Below, piece after piece: positions 1 through 7,719 of a DNA stretch of 64,000 nt. Position 1 is the stretch's first letter; each line of letters begins with the position of its first letter. Both the position numbers and the translations under genes were made by a program. The DNA is from Adhaeribacter soli (GTDB lineage Bacteria > Bacteroidota > Bacteroidia > Cytophagales > Hymenobacteraceae), in contig NZ_VTWT01000011.1 in assembly GCF_008727925.1 (NCBI RefSeq), forward strand, positions 107,416 to 171,415, read 5' to 3'. The notes under the pieces are model-generated. The model ran no database searches, had not been told where the DNA came from, and worked only from the letters and a program-made list of their open reading frames with translations.

Positions 1-2
1 GC

Positions 3-44
3 GCGTTACTGATCATTGCAGGAACGCTGGTGCTTATTTTATGA
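3..44 (+). CDS. C-terminal end of an unidentified membrane protein (partial)
   Basis: A frame open from the window edge encodes A-L-L-I-I-A-G-T-L-V-L-I-L and stops at TGA (42-44). The hydrophobic run resembles the last membrane segment of a small transporter, for example of the EamA/DMT type, but thirteen residues cannot identify a family. It would converge on nadB. Confidence 0.3.
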   Translation, partial: ALLIIAGTLVLIL

Positions 45-158
45 AAAGAATAAGCAAGGCACTTTTTAGCCCTGAAACTAAAAGCATTTTCAAGCGGCAC
101 TATTAGTGGCAGGCTGCTGGAGCTGAAATGGTAATTGAAAGTGCGAGCCTTAACTGGA

Positions 159-1805
159 TCAATTTGAAAATTTGTGGGCCATAGGAAAAGCAGTGTGGTT
201 TGCGGCCTTTTTAAAGGTGTGTTTCGATGAGTATTCCACAAGTTCCTGACTGTTCAGATCGGAACACTTCGGATTGGAGGAATTAATAAAATGACAACCC
301 AGATTTTGTTTTCTGTTTAAAGCTGCCCGGGTAATTAGCAATCCTACCTGGGCCAGGTTTTGCAGTTCCTGAAGCGCTAATGAAAAACCAGCCTGTTGCT
401 TTGTTTGGGTGATTTCCGCAAGCAATTGTTCCAGTTCTCCGAGGCATAAACGCAAACCGGGAATGCTTCGCGCAATGCCTACATGCTCCCACATCAGTTG
501 CTGAATTGCTGCTTTCTGCGCCTGAGTTTTTGAGGCAATATGCATATCAGTAGCCCGGCCTGGTACTTCCGGTAAAGGGTTGTCAAAATCTGAAAGTGTT
601 TCCTTCCTGAATTCCAAAACTGCCGCCTCCGCCGAGGCAGAAGCAAAGATCCAGGCTTCCGGCAGCGAATTGCTGGCCAGCCGGTTGGCTCCGTGAATGC
701 CCGTGCAAGCTGTTTCGCCGCAGCAATAGAGGTTTTTAATGGAAGTTCTTCCTGAAGCATCGGTAACTACGCCTCCACACATATAATGCGCCGCCGGCAC
801 TACCGGAATCAGGTTAGTGGCCATGTCCAGGTTACTCTCATGGCAACGCGCATAAATTTTCGGAAAGCGGGTTTTTATTTCTTCCGAAGGTAAATGCCGG
901 AGGTCTAAATACACGCAAGGCGAATCGGTTTTTTGCATTTCCTTCTGAATAGCCCGGGAAACCACATCGCGCGGCGCTAAAGAACCCAGCGGATGCTGCT
1001 TTTTCATGAAGGCAATCCCGTCTGCATTCACCAGCTCGGCGCCAAAACCCCGCACTGCTTCGCTGATCAGGAAAGTTGGTTTGCCGGGGTCATAAAGCGA
1101 AGTAGGGTGAAACTGCACAAACTCCACATCTTTTATTTTTGCCCCAGCCCGGTAAGCCATGGCAAGGCCGTCGCCGGTAGCAACCTCCGGGTTTGTGGTA
1201 TGCTGGTAAACCTGACCGGCACCGCCGCTGGCCAGCATTACTGCTTTCGCATAAATGGGGAAAATGCTCTCCTTCTCCGCTGAAAAAGCCTGAACGCCAA
1301 TGCATTTTTTACCACTTTCTGAATTTTCTGAAAGCAGCAGATCGATGGCAAAATGATCTTCCAGCAGCGTAATATTTTTGTTTGCACTAACTGCTTTTAA
1401 TAGCGCCTGCTGAATGCTGAAACCGGTGTAATCGTGGGTATGCACAATGCGGTTTTGGCTGTGCCCTCCTTCCCGCCCTAAGTCTAAATTACCTTCCGGG
1501 CTTCGGGTGAAATTTACGCCCAGTTCCTGTAATTCCTGGATGCAAAGCGGCGCTTTTTCGGCCAGCAGGCGTACCATTTTTTCATCGCACAATCCGGCCC
1601 CGGCCGTTAAAGTATCCTGCACGTGAACTTCGAACGTATCTTTTGGATCAGTTACGGCAGAAAGTCCGCCCTGGGCGTAGCTGGTATTGGTCAGGTCGGC
1701 TTTTCCTTTGCAGATCACGCCTACAGTGCCGTGTTCCGCTACTTTCAGGGCGAAACCCAGGCCGCCAATGCCGCTGCCAATTACCAGAAAATCGAAGGAA
1801 AGCAT
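159..1805 (-). CDS. nadB: L-aspartate oxidase NadB
   Basis: 548 residues, the usual length for NadB, the FAD enzyme that oxidises L-aspartate to iminoaspartate in the first step of de novo NAD synthesis. The N-terminus carries the dinucleotide-binding signature GSGIGGLGFA (about residues 10-20). Further family motifs are SYAQGGLSAV, HDYTGFSIQQALL, the AVRGFGAELVN segment and AAHYMCGGV near the active site. A helical C-terminal domain follows, as in the succinate dehydrogenase/fumarate reductase flavoprotein superfamily. The ATG at 1805 puts the FAD motif directly at the N-terminus. It lies 218 bp downstream of nadA on the same strand; the gap holds an inverted-repeat element. The product is cytosolic and should hand unstable iminoaspartate to NadA. 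Confidence 0.95.
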   Translation of the reverse strand: MLSFDFLVIGSGIGGLGFALKVAEHGTVGVICKGKADLTNTSYAQGGLSAVTDPKDTFEVHVQDTLTAGAGLCDEKMVRLLAEKAPLCIQELQELGVNFTRSPEGNLDLGREGGHSQNRIVHTHDYTGFSIQQALLKAVSANKNITLLEDHFAIDLLLSENSESGKKCIGVQAFSAEKESIFPIYAKAVMLASGGAGQVYQHTTNPEVATGDGLAMAYRAGAKIKDVEFVQFHPTSLYDPGKPTFLISEAVRGFGAELVNADGIAFMKKQHPLGSLAPRDVVSRAIQKEMQKTDSPCVYLDLRHLPSEEIKTRFPKIYARCHESNLDMATNLIPVVPAAHYMCGGVVTDASGRTSIKNLYCCGETACTGIHGANRLASNSLPEAWIFASASAEAAVLEFRKETLSDFDNPLPEVPGRATDMHIASKTQAQKAAIQQLMWEHVGIARSIPGLRLCLGELEQLLAEITQTKQQAGFSLALQELQNLAQVGLLITRAALNRKQNLGCHFINSSNPKCSDLNSQELVEYSSKHTFKKAANHTAFPMAHKFSN

Positions 1806-1835
1806 GATAAGAGGGAAGTGAATTTCTTGGTTTAA

Positions 1836-1986
1836 GTCATCCCGAGCTTGCCGAAGAAACTATCGCACATCGAGCCCAAACGATAGGCAATTTTTACAGC
1901 TACGCTGGGTCCTTTCGACTCTCGTCTCAGGAATGCTTAATTGCCATAGTAGTACCCGTTAGTTTCTTCGGCAAGCTCAGAATGAC
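1836..1986. repeat. 151-bp element with 26-bp terminal inverted repeats
   Basis: Arms at 1836-1861 (starts GTCATCCCGAGCTTGCCG) and 1961-1986 are inverted copies with two mismatches. The interior has no reading frame of note. It fills the nadA-nadB gap. The 12655-12785 element has the same layout and a related terminus (GTCCTCCTGAGCGAGAGCG), so the two look like members of one small non-autonomous, MITE/REP-like family. Confidence 0.7.
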
Positions 1987-2023
1987 CAAATATCTTACTG
2001 ACGCAGGAATTGATTTTAATGTG

Positions 2024-3070
2024 TTAACTAAAAGCCAGCATCCGGTCTATCGGGGTAAACGCTTTGCGGATGATCTCTTCTTCCAGTTCAATGCGGTAAG
2101 CGGCTTCGGAAGGATTGCCGATGGCAAGTAAGGCTTCCAGCGTATTCTGGATGGTGATCGATTTCATGTGCGGGCATTTGATGCAGGGCACGATGAATTC
2201 TTTTTCCGGGTACATGCCGCGCAAGGTGGCCCCAAGGTCGCATTCGGACCCTAAAATGAACTGCCGTTTTTTACTTTCGCCTACGTAGCGGAGAATGTCA
2301 GAGGTGCTGCCTACCACGCCGCCGCCACGCTCCAGGGCTTCGGCAACAGTCTGGTCCGGAACTTCCCAGTGCACTAGAACATCAGCTTCCGGGTACATGA
2401 GCTGCAGGCCTTTGATCCGTTGAGGACTGAATTGTTCGTGCACTTCGCATTTACCATCCCACAGGATCAGTTCCTTGCCGGTTTCCGCTTTGATCTTTGC
2501 CTGTAAATTGCGACCCATAAAAACATCCGGCAGGAAAATGAGCTGGTCGCCTTCCATGGCGCGGGCAATGTCCATGGCGTTGCGCGAGGTACAGCAAATA
2601 TCTACTTCGGCCTTGGTTTCGGCGTAAGTATTGATGTAGGCTACAACCGGCACCCCAGGGTATTGGGCTTTCAATTTGCGGACGTCGGCAGCGGTAATGC
2701 TTTCAGCTAAGGAACAACCAGCCAGCATGTTGGGTAGTAATACCTGCTTGGCTGGGTTCAGAATTTTAGCGGTTTCAGCCATGAATTTTACGCCGCAGAA
2801 AATGATATTATCGGCCTGCACTTTGGTAGCCGCCACGCTTAAACCCAGCGAGTCGCCCACGAAATCGGCAATGCCGCCATCGGCTTCGGTTATCTGCAAC
2901 TCGGCGGGCATGTAAAAGTGGGAGAGGACTACGGCGTTCTTTTCTTTCTTTAGTTTGCGAATTTCTTCTACGGCCGTTAAAAGCGCTTCGGAAGGGCCGG
3001 CTTCGCCGGGAGCCTGCATGGTGCGGAGTTTGGTTTCGAAGAGTTCGGTAGCGGTAAGGATTTCAGCCAT
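2024..3070 (-). CDS. nadA: Quinolinate synthase NadA
   Basis: 348 residues. NadA condenses iminoaspartate with dihydroxyacetone phosphate to quinolinate using an oxygen-sensitive [4Fe-4S] cluster. The triplicated NadA fold motifs are visible: LSHFYMPAE, DFVGDSLGLSVAA and IIFCGVKFMAETAKIL. Likely cluster cysteines are C119 (NMLAGCSLAE), C208 (DGKCEVHEQF) and the CxxC at C296/C299 (VPCIKCPHMK), matching the three-cysteine pattern of the family. The start lies 8 bp after the stop of the Rrf2-type regulator gene, so the two are very probably co-transcribed, with nadB downstream. Co-transcription with a Fe-S-sensing repressor would tie NAD synthesis to Fe-S or NO status; that is inference. Confidence 0.95.
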   Translation of the reverse strand: MAEILTATELFETKLRTMQAPGEAGPSEALLTAVEEIRKLKKEKNAVVLSHFYMPAELQITEADGGIADFVGDSLGLSVAATKVQADNIIFCGVKFMAETAKILNPAKQVLLPNMLAGCSLAESITAADVRKLKAQYPGVPVVAYINTYAETKAEVDICCTSRNAMDIARAMEGDQLIFLPDVFMGRNLQAKIKAETGKELILWDGKCEVHEQFSPQRIKGLQLMYPEADVLVHWEVPDQTVAEALERGGGVVGSTSDILRYVGESKKRQFILGSECDLGATLRGMYPEKEFIVPCIKCPHMKSITIQNTLEALLAIGNPSEAAYRIELEEEIIRKAFTPIDRMLAFS

Positions 3071-3078
3071 TGGTAGTT

Positions 3079-3552
3079 TTATAAAGAAGTTTTCGGAGCG
3101 TTTTTAAAGTCGGGAAAATCGAGGTTGGTCAGGAAGGCTTCGCCGTTTTCGATGCTGGCAATGAGGTCCTGAATGGTGCGCTGGGAGAAAAGCCGGGCCA
3201 GGCCATCGCGGTAAATTTTAAAATCCTGGTGCAGCGGACACGGGTGGTTATCGGAGCATTTTTTCAAACCAAGGCCACAGCGTTTAAAAGCTTCCAGCCC
3301 GTCTATTTCCCGGATCACGTCCATAATAGTAATGGCGCGGGCCGGGCGTTCTAAAAAGAAGCCACCGTGCGGACCTTTGGTGGAGGCCAATAATCCTTTT
3401 CGCACAAGTTCCTGCAGAATTTTGCCAATAAACGCCATGGGAATATCAAGCTCCTGGGCCACCTCTTTTATGCCGATCTTTTTATCCGGCGAGGCATGCA
3501 GCGCAAGGTAGATCATGGCGCGAAGGGCATATTCGGTGGTTTTAGTTAGCAT
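3079..3552 (-). CDS. Rrf2-family regulator, NsrR-like
   Basis: 157 residues. An N-terminal winged helix of the Rrf2 family is evident (TKTTEYALRAMIYLA, then IGKILQELVRKGLLASTKGP and a GGFFL wing). Three cysteines at C92, C99 and C105 (RCGLGLKKCSDNHPCPLH) have nearly the same spacing and position as the [Fe-S] ligands of NsrR, the NO-sensing repressor. IscR- and RsrR-type proteins are the alternatives. It is the first gene of an operon with nadA. The genomic setting (RIC, hemerythrin, norCB and nos nearby) favours a nitric oxide sensor. NsrR-like half-sites occur before ric and norC, and an inverted repeat containing GATGACATTTT lies upstream of this gene, so autoregulation is plausible. Confidence 0.85.
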   Translation of the reverse strand: MLTKTTEYALRAMIYLALHASPDKKIGIKEVAQELDIPMAFIGKILQELVRKGLLASTKGPHGGFFLERPARAITIMDVIREIDGLEAFKRCGLGLKKCSDNHPCPLHQDFKIYRDGLARLFSQRTIQDLIASIENGEAFLTNLDFPDFKNAPKTSL

Positions 3553-3639
3553 TTTCTACAGTTTCTTATAAGCTTCAGTTTCTTTTTATCGGGAGTTTTG
3601 TGGCCGGAAACCCTAGCGTTTTCATGGTTTTCAGCGAGA

Positions 3640-3693
3640 CCAACCTGTTTTCGTAAGCTTATTCTTTACCAAAGTTCAGGAGAAACAGGTTGG
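3640..3693. promoter_or_regulatory. 11-bp inverted repeat upstream of the Rrf2 gene
   Basis: CCAACCTGTTT at 3640-3650 is repeated perfectly as its reverse complement at 3683-3693, with a 32-bp spacer. It lies 88-141 bp upstream of the regulator start. It could be an operator or a structured leader; function is inferred only from position. Confidence 0.4.
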
Positions 3694-3703
3694 CGGAAAA
3701 TGC

Positions 3704-3731
3704 AAAATGTCACCCGCTCAGATGACATTTT
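3704..3731. promoter_or_regulatory. Possible NsrR-like operator (AAAATGTCA inverted repeat)
   Basis: AAAATGTCA (3704-3712) and TGACATTTT (3723-3731) form a perfect 9-bp inverted repeat with a 10-bp spacer. The right half reads AGATGACATTTT, reminiscent of the NsrR half-site AAGATGCATTT but with one extra base. It is about 150 bp before the Rrf2 start, so it is either a distal operator or unrelated. Confidence 0.35.
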
Positions 3732-3948
3732 ACGCAGGGTTTTGTTTGGAATTACTTCGTTTTTTCTGGAATGCAGCCGGGATTATTTCTGAAAATCTAC
3801 TATTACATGAATGCTCAACTATAAAGATTTTCCGGAATTCTTTGTTCCGGTTTTCTTTCTTGTGGACACAGACGTTCGCAACCGGATAGTTCCGGACACA
3901 GATGTCTTAAACAGTAGATAATGGATTACGGAGTTTTTATGCCCAGAA

Positions 3949-4257
3949 TCATAGGGTTTTCTTATTCAGCGCTTCCACCATTTCGTGCGTTAACGCACTG
4001 CTGCTGGTTCCGTAGCCGTTTACCAGCGTGCCTTTAATATTGTGTTTGGAGGAAGAAACGGCGTAAATAATGGCTTCGTCGCCGGGGTCGGTCATGCCTT
4101 CGAAACGATAGGTTTTATCTACCGAAAACTCGTTGGGAAAGATCTGGAGGAGGTTGCCGTGGCACTCCAGACAATTTTCTTTCAGGTTGAAATCGGTGGT
4201 GTAACCTTCGCGCTGTAAATGGTCTAACACTTCGGTAAGAGTGGTCATCTGGATCAT
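3949..4257 (-). CDS. Small conserved protein (often labelled phosphoribosylpyrophosphate synthetase)
   Basis: About 102 residues from the ATG at 4257; the ATG at 4248 gives MTTLTEVLDHLQREGYTTDF and is equally likely. A longer in-frame start at 4338 would run into the preceding gene and is not preferred. The protein resembles a short Bacteroidota family often annotated as a phosphoribosylpyrophosphate synthetase although it is far too small for that enzyme. Visible features are an ENCLECHG segment with two cysteines and a histidine, and an acidic GMTDPGDEAIIYAV stretch. It is the last gene of a four-gene operon with NO/Fe-S related partners. The molecular function is unknown. Confidence 0.7.
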   Translation of the reverse strand: MIQMTTLTEVLDHLQREGYTTDFNLKENCLECHGNLLQIFPNEFSVDKTYRFEGMTDPGDEAIIYAVSSSKHNIKGTLVNGYGTSSSALTHEMVEALNKKTL

Positions 4258-4279
4258 GGCATTACGGTTTAAGGTGAAA

Positions 4280-4654
4280 TTAATTGAAGAAGCGGTCCCA
4301 GATGCTGGTAGGTTTTTCATCCTGCTTCTTATTGCCAAAAAAGCCGCCGTCCAGTTGCCGCTGGCCTTCTTCGGTTATCATTTCAGGCTCCCAGGCCGGA
4401 AACCAGACCAGGTTTACTTTTACCGAATATTCAGGCAAATGGTGGTTCAGCAACTGGGTAACGTTGTTGGTTATGGTGTTGCTCATGGGGCAGCCGGGCG
4501 TGGTGAGGGTCATGGTTACTTTTATCTCTTTATCTTCCGATAAACTGAGTTCGTAAACCAGACCCAGGTCCACAATATTTACGCCGATCTCCGGGTCAAT
4601 TATTTGCTTCAGCAGTTCGTGGACCTGCTGTAAAATTTCAGATTCATTTTTCAT
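4280..4654 (-). CDS. MIP18/DUF59 family Fe-S assembly factor
   Basis: 124 residues. A DUF59 (SufT/PaaD/MIP18-like) domain fills residues 1-85: IIDPEIGVNIVDLGLVYEL and the motif LTTPGCPMSN, whose cysteine is the conserved functional residue of the family. Proteins of this type help mature Fe-S proteins. The C-terminal tail (about 85-124, ending SIWDRFFN) contains a WFPAWEPEMI segment typical of the PaaD-like branch. The start overlaps the end of the preceding membrane-protein gene by 11 bp, so translational coupling is likely. Role inferred: restoring Fe-S clusters under nitrosative stress, consistent with RIC nearby. Confidence 0.85.
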   Translation of the reverse strand: MKNESEILQQVHELLKQIIDPEIGVNIVDLGLVYELSLSEDKEIKVTMTLTTPGCPMSNTITNNVTQLLNHHLPEYSVKVNLVWFPAWEPEMITEEGQRQLDGGFFGNKKQDEKPTSIWDRFFN

Positions 4655-5990
4655 GGTAAACCTTTTTTGCAGAACCTACCGCCTGGTTTGTTCCGGGTGT
4701 ATTATTTACTTCGTTCTGATTGGTAATGCTCATTAACAGCAGCCGGAAAACCTGGGTACAATAAAGCAGCGCGGTAATGACCAGCAGCGAGCCGCCAAAT
4801 AAGATCAGTTTCCGGTTAAAAAGTGCCGTACCAGCCAGCAAGATCGTAAAGCCACCCAGATACGTGTAGTTCTGCATTTTTACCAACCCGTCAGAATAAA
4901 GGTCTTTGGGTTGCGGTACCGGTTGTTTTCCCACCAGGTGCTGGTATTTGTGCATCCAGATAATGAAAGGAAGGGTTTTAAAAGTCTGCCCCAGAATTAA
5001 GGCCGAAATGAAGCCCATAAATATGGAAATGCCATAAACCAGGTACAGGTGCAGGCGCAGCTTTTCCGGCATATCTACCAGTTCGCTTACGGCCACTACG
5101 AGTATAATAGGCACTACCATTAATACCACGGCCAGCAACGATTGCTGCATGCCGGCATCCTGATTTTTTCGCACCCGTTTCCGGTAGGCATCCAGCACGA
5201 AGAGGCCAAACAGCAGCATGCCGGCGCCCACCATTAAGCCATATACATAATGGAAAGGCGAATGGAAGAAAAGATGGTCGGCAGCGAAAAGCAGCAGGCC
5301 CGCGTTAATGAGGTAATAACTGAAATGCAGCTTTTTAACCGAAACATGGTGACTCAGCAAAAACATGGGCAACAACTTGCTTCCCACCCCAATTATGAGC
5401 AGCAGAAACCAGCCGGCCATACCCAGATGCGCGTGTAGTTTTAAGTAGTGCAAATGATCTTGTGGCAGGAACGGATACTGGAAATTTACTGCCATCAGCA
5501 ACCCGATCAGGCCCGTTATAAAAAGCCAGATGCCGGAAGTGGAAATGAAATCAGATTCGATGGCCCATTTCTTTACTTGTCGTACCGTAAGCATTACGTT
5601 CAGGTTAAAAAGCAGGAAGGCCAGCACCAATGCACACGCCGAAATGTGCAGCGGCCAGCCCACCTGAAAATTCCAGAAAGACCAGGCAAGTAAAACCGTA
5701 CCGGAACTCAGGAACGCAAACGTAATTTTAGCCAGTTTGCTGCTGTACAACGGTACTTCCAGAATAACCGGCAGCAGTTGGTAAAGCGCCCCGAAAATGA
5801 TGGTGGTACCCCAGCCCAGCGCGGCTAAATGCGTAAGTGTAAGTAGTTTCGGGTGGAAAAAATGGCCGCCAAAGGCATCGGTAGAAAACAGCAAAAGCAC
5901 GTTCAGGGCCAGGAAAGCCAGCGCCGCAAAAGCATAATGCGGCAACACTACCCATTTCCCGGTTTGCTGTTCTTTGCTGATAGTATCCAT
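4644..5990 (-). CDS. Polytopic membrane protein, NnrS / heme-copper subunit I-like
   Basis: 448 residues with about 12 hydrophobic segments. Histidines sit inside the membrane segments in patterns seen in NnrS and heme-copper oxidase subunit I relatives: LTLTHLAALGWGTTIIFGAL, LKLHAHLGMAGWFLLLIIG and MFLLSHHVSV. A full catalytic set of heme-copper ligands is not apparent, so enzymatic oxidase or NO reductase activity is not claimed. NnrS proteins bind heme and copper and are linked to NO metabolism. The gene starts 7 bp after the DUF2249 gene and overlaps the DUF59 gene, so it is firmly in this operon. A second protein of related style is encoded at 12791-14026. Confidence 0.7.
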   Translation of the reverse strand: MDTISKEQQTGKWVVLPHYAFAALAFLALNVLLLFSTDAFGGHFFHPKLLTLTHLAALGWGTTIIFGALYQLLPVILEVPLYSSKLAKITFAFLSSGTVLLAWSFWNFQVGWPLHISACALVLAFLLFNLNVMLTVRQVKKWAIESDFISTSGIWLFITGLIGLLMAVNFQYPFLPQDHLHYLKLHAHLGMAGWFLLLIIGVGSKLLPMFLLSHHVSVKKLHFSYYLINAGLLLFAADHLFFHSPFHYVYGLMVGAGMLLFGLFVLDAYRKRVRKNQDAGMQQSLLAVVLMVVPIILVVAVSELVDMPEKLRLHLYLVYGISIFMGFISALILGQTFKTLPFIIWMHKYQHLVGKQPVPQPKDLYSDGLVKMQNYTYLGGFTILLAGTALFNRKLILFGGSLLVITALLYCTQVFRLLLMSITNQNEVNNTPGTNQAVGSAKKVYHEK

Positions 5991-5997
5991 GGTGTTT

Positions 5998-6825
5998 TCA
6001 GATTTTATAAATAAGCAGTTTCACCTCGGTAGCCGAAGCTTCGTTTACGGACCAGGCAAAACCACGTTCGCTTAACTGCGGCAACAGGTATTGCGGCACG
6101 CGACGGTGATGCACAAAAAGTGCTTCGTTTTCCTTAAGTTTCGGCAGCGTTTCCAGGATAGTCATCATGGGCAGGGGCATTTCCAGATCGCGTACATCCA
6201 CTTCCTGCAACCGCCCTTCAAATTGCTCTAACGCTTCCGGAAAGGTTAAACCTGAAATTGCCGGTGCTGCCGGTTTTTCTGTGACTTTTTCTTCAGTTTT
6301 GCTTATCGTTTTGTACAAATACGTGTGCACCAAACCGGGCCCGGAATTTTCCACGTAATGCGTAAAACCGCGTTTGGCTACAATGCTGAAAAGCGGGGTT
6401 GGCTCGAAGGTATTAAGGATGAGCAGCGCCTGGTTTGGCTCCAGTTTACCCAGCGCATCCATGATCAGGTTGAACGGATCGTTGCCCGTTGCGAGATCTT
6501 CGCGAACATCCAGTTTCACTACCTTCTCCGGCAGATCGGAAGGTTTCATGGTAGAAGGTTCTGGAGTTGGTTCCTGCATTTTTACTATCGAAGCACTATC
6601 GTTTTCCGGCTCAAAACCCAGCGGCTGCAGCTTCACAAAGAAATCGGCAACGCTGGCATTTCCAATGCGCGCGGCATCGGCAATGGTAACCCGGCTGGCC
6701 AGCACTTTCCGCAGAATAGGGTTGCGTAATTTTTCAAAATGCGGATTGATGGACGCAATGGCATCGATGGCTTTCGGGTTTTCTTTTATAAGCGCCGAGA
6801 TCTTCGTTTTTGAACTGATTTTCAT
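5998..6825 (-). CDS. DUF1858 plus two DUF2249 domains protein
   Basis: 275 residues. Residues 1-65 match the DUF1858 style (SALIKENPKAIDAIASINPH), which in other proteins precedes redox or Fe-S repair domains. Two DUF2249 repeats follow at about 100-170 (KLDVREDLATGNDPFNLIMD) and 205-275 (EVDVRDLEMPLPMMTILETL), each with the V-D-V/V-R-D/E start and a histidine- or proline-rich loop. DUF2249 proteins accompany NO and denitrification genes; their biochemical role is not established. It heads the operon that continues with the NnrS-like, DUF59 and small conserved genes. The RIC protein in this window carries the same DUF2249 fold fused to its N-terminus. Confidence 0.8.
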   Translation of the reverse strand: MKISSKTKISALIKENPKAIDAIASINPHFEKLRNPILRKVLASRVTIADAARIGNASVADFFVKLQPLGFEPENDSASIVKMQEPTPEPSTMKPSDLPEKVVKLDVREDLATGNDPFNLIMDALGKLEPNQALLILNTFEPTPLFSIVAKRGFTHYVENSGPGLVHTYLYKTISKTEEKVTEKPAAPAISGLTFPEALEQFEGRLQEVDVRDLEMPLPMMTILETLPKLKENEALFVHHRRVPQYLLPQLSERGFAWSVNEASATEVKLLIYKI

Positions 6826-6934
6826 AGCGTTTTCTTGTTTTGGTTACGCTGAATTTTGATCGGGTAAATTAGAAGAGCAGCATTTTACGCCGTTGTTGGT
6901 GTTTTTACTAACAACTTTGAACTGCAGCTAAAAA

Positions 6935-7088
6935 CCTCCCCCTAACCCCTCCAAAGGGGGACTTTCTGAGCCTTACGCCTTCACCAACAATCCTTTTTCA
7001 GCAGCCTCAAGTTTTTGATCAAATCACCAACAATGGCATGTGAAAATTATATCTGCTAAAAGTCCCCCTTTGGAGGGGGTAGGGGGAG
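6935..7088. repeat. Inverted-repeat element with 31-bp CCTCCCCCTAACCCC arms
   Basis: Arms at 6935-6965 and 7058-7088 are inverted copies with one mismatch; one arm reads AAAGTCCCCCTTTGGAGGGG outward-in. The same arm recurs at 20294-20311 and 20588-20605, so it is a dispersed element. It occupies the space between the hemerythrin gene and the DUF1858/DUF2249 operon and could form a strong hairpin in the readthrough transcript. Confidence 0.7.
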
Positions 7089-7117
7089 GACCGCGTTATC
7101 TGATAAACTTCAAATAA

Positions 7118-7615
7118 TTACTTCGGCGTTACCCAGAATTCCGGCTGAAAATTATCCTCCGTTTCGGCGTGTTCTTCCGCCAAATGCTTGCCGATTTTCG
7201 CTAATTGATCCAGACTGGCTTGCTGCTCCATGTACGGGAAAAACGTGCGTTCTTCGTAGCGGATATGGTCGGTTAAATAACTTTGGAGCGTTTTAAAAAC
7301 AGCTTCGGAAAAATCGGTTTTTGTCTCGATCCGGTCTATCAGTTCGCGCACTTTTTCATGATCTTTCAGAACTTTATTCCGGTGCAGATCGGTAGCGGGC
7401 AGAATGTTTAAAAGCAGGTCTTCTTCGGCCAGGAAATGCTCATGCAAGCCGGCATCCCAGAAATACAGCACGTAGTCGCGCAGGATTTCCGGACTGGCAT
7501 TTCTGGCTAAACCCTGTTTCAGTTTCCAGGCAAAAAGGAGCCCGAAATGATGTTCCCGGCTTAATGGTACCAGGTTCGGATCGCGCTTGATAGGTTTTTT
7601 AACGGCAGCTTCCAT
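7118..7615 (-). CDS. Hemerythrin-domain protein
   Basis: 165 residues forming one hemerythrin/HHE cation-binding four-helix domain. Di-iron ligand candidates are H22/H23 (SREHHFGLL), the HEHFLAEED segment near 58-66, KDHEK near 85, DHIRYEERTFFP near 118-127 and HLAEEHAE near 145. This matches the cytosolic HHE family rather than the oxygen-carrying eukaryotic type. In denitrification and NO-detoxification loci such proteins bind or sense O2 or NO, or donate iron. It lies 104 bp downstream of ric on the same strand and is probably co-transcribed with it. Confidence 0.85.
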   Translation of the reverse strand: MEAAVKKPIKRDPNLVPLSREHHFGLLFAWKLKQGLARNASPEILRDYVLYFWDAGLHEHFLAEEDLLLNILPATDLHRNKVLKDHEKVRELIDRIETKTDFSEAVFKTLQSYLTDHIRYEERTFFPYMEQQASLDQLAKIGKHLAEEHAETEDNFQPEFWVTPK

Positions 7616-7719
7616 AACGATATCGTTTTCAGGTTAAAAACTCGGGTAATGAAAGAAGGCAGGACCAGCCGCACCCGGCCCCGCCAACTTCTCTCTCACT
7701 CAAACAATTACTTTTTTCC

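Larger units (their letters stand above)
3553..3948. other. Gene-free interval between the Rrf2 gene and the next operon
   Basis: About 400 bp with no convincing reading frame. It contains the two inverted repeats listed separately and a short direct repeat, GGACACAGA(C/T)GT, near 3866 and 3894. It presumably carries the promoter of the Rrf2-nadA-nadB operon and the 3' end of the operon stopping at 3949. Confidence 0.5.

Noticed and set aside
4258..4338. Earlier start for the small conserved gene
   Set aside because: It would overlap the DUF59 coding region by 59 bp, and the extra residues do not resemble the family.
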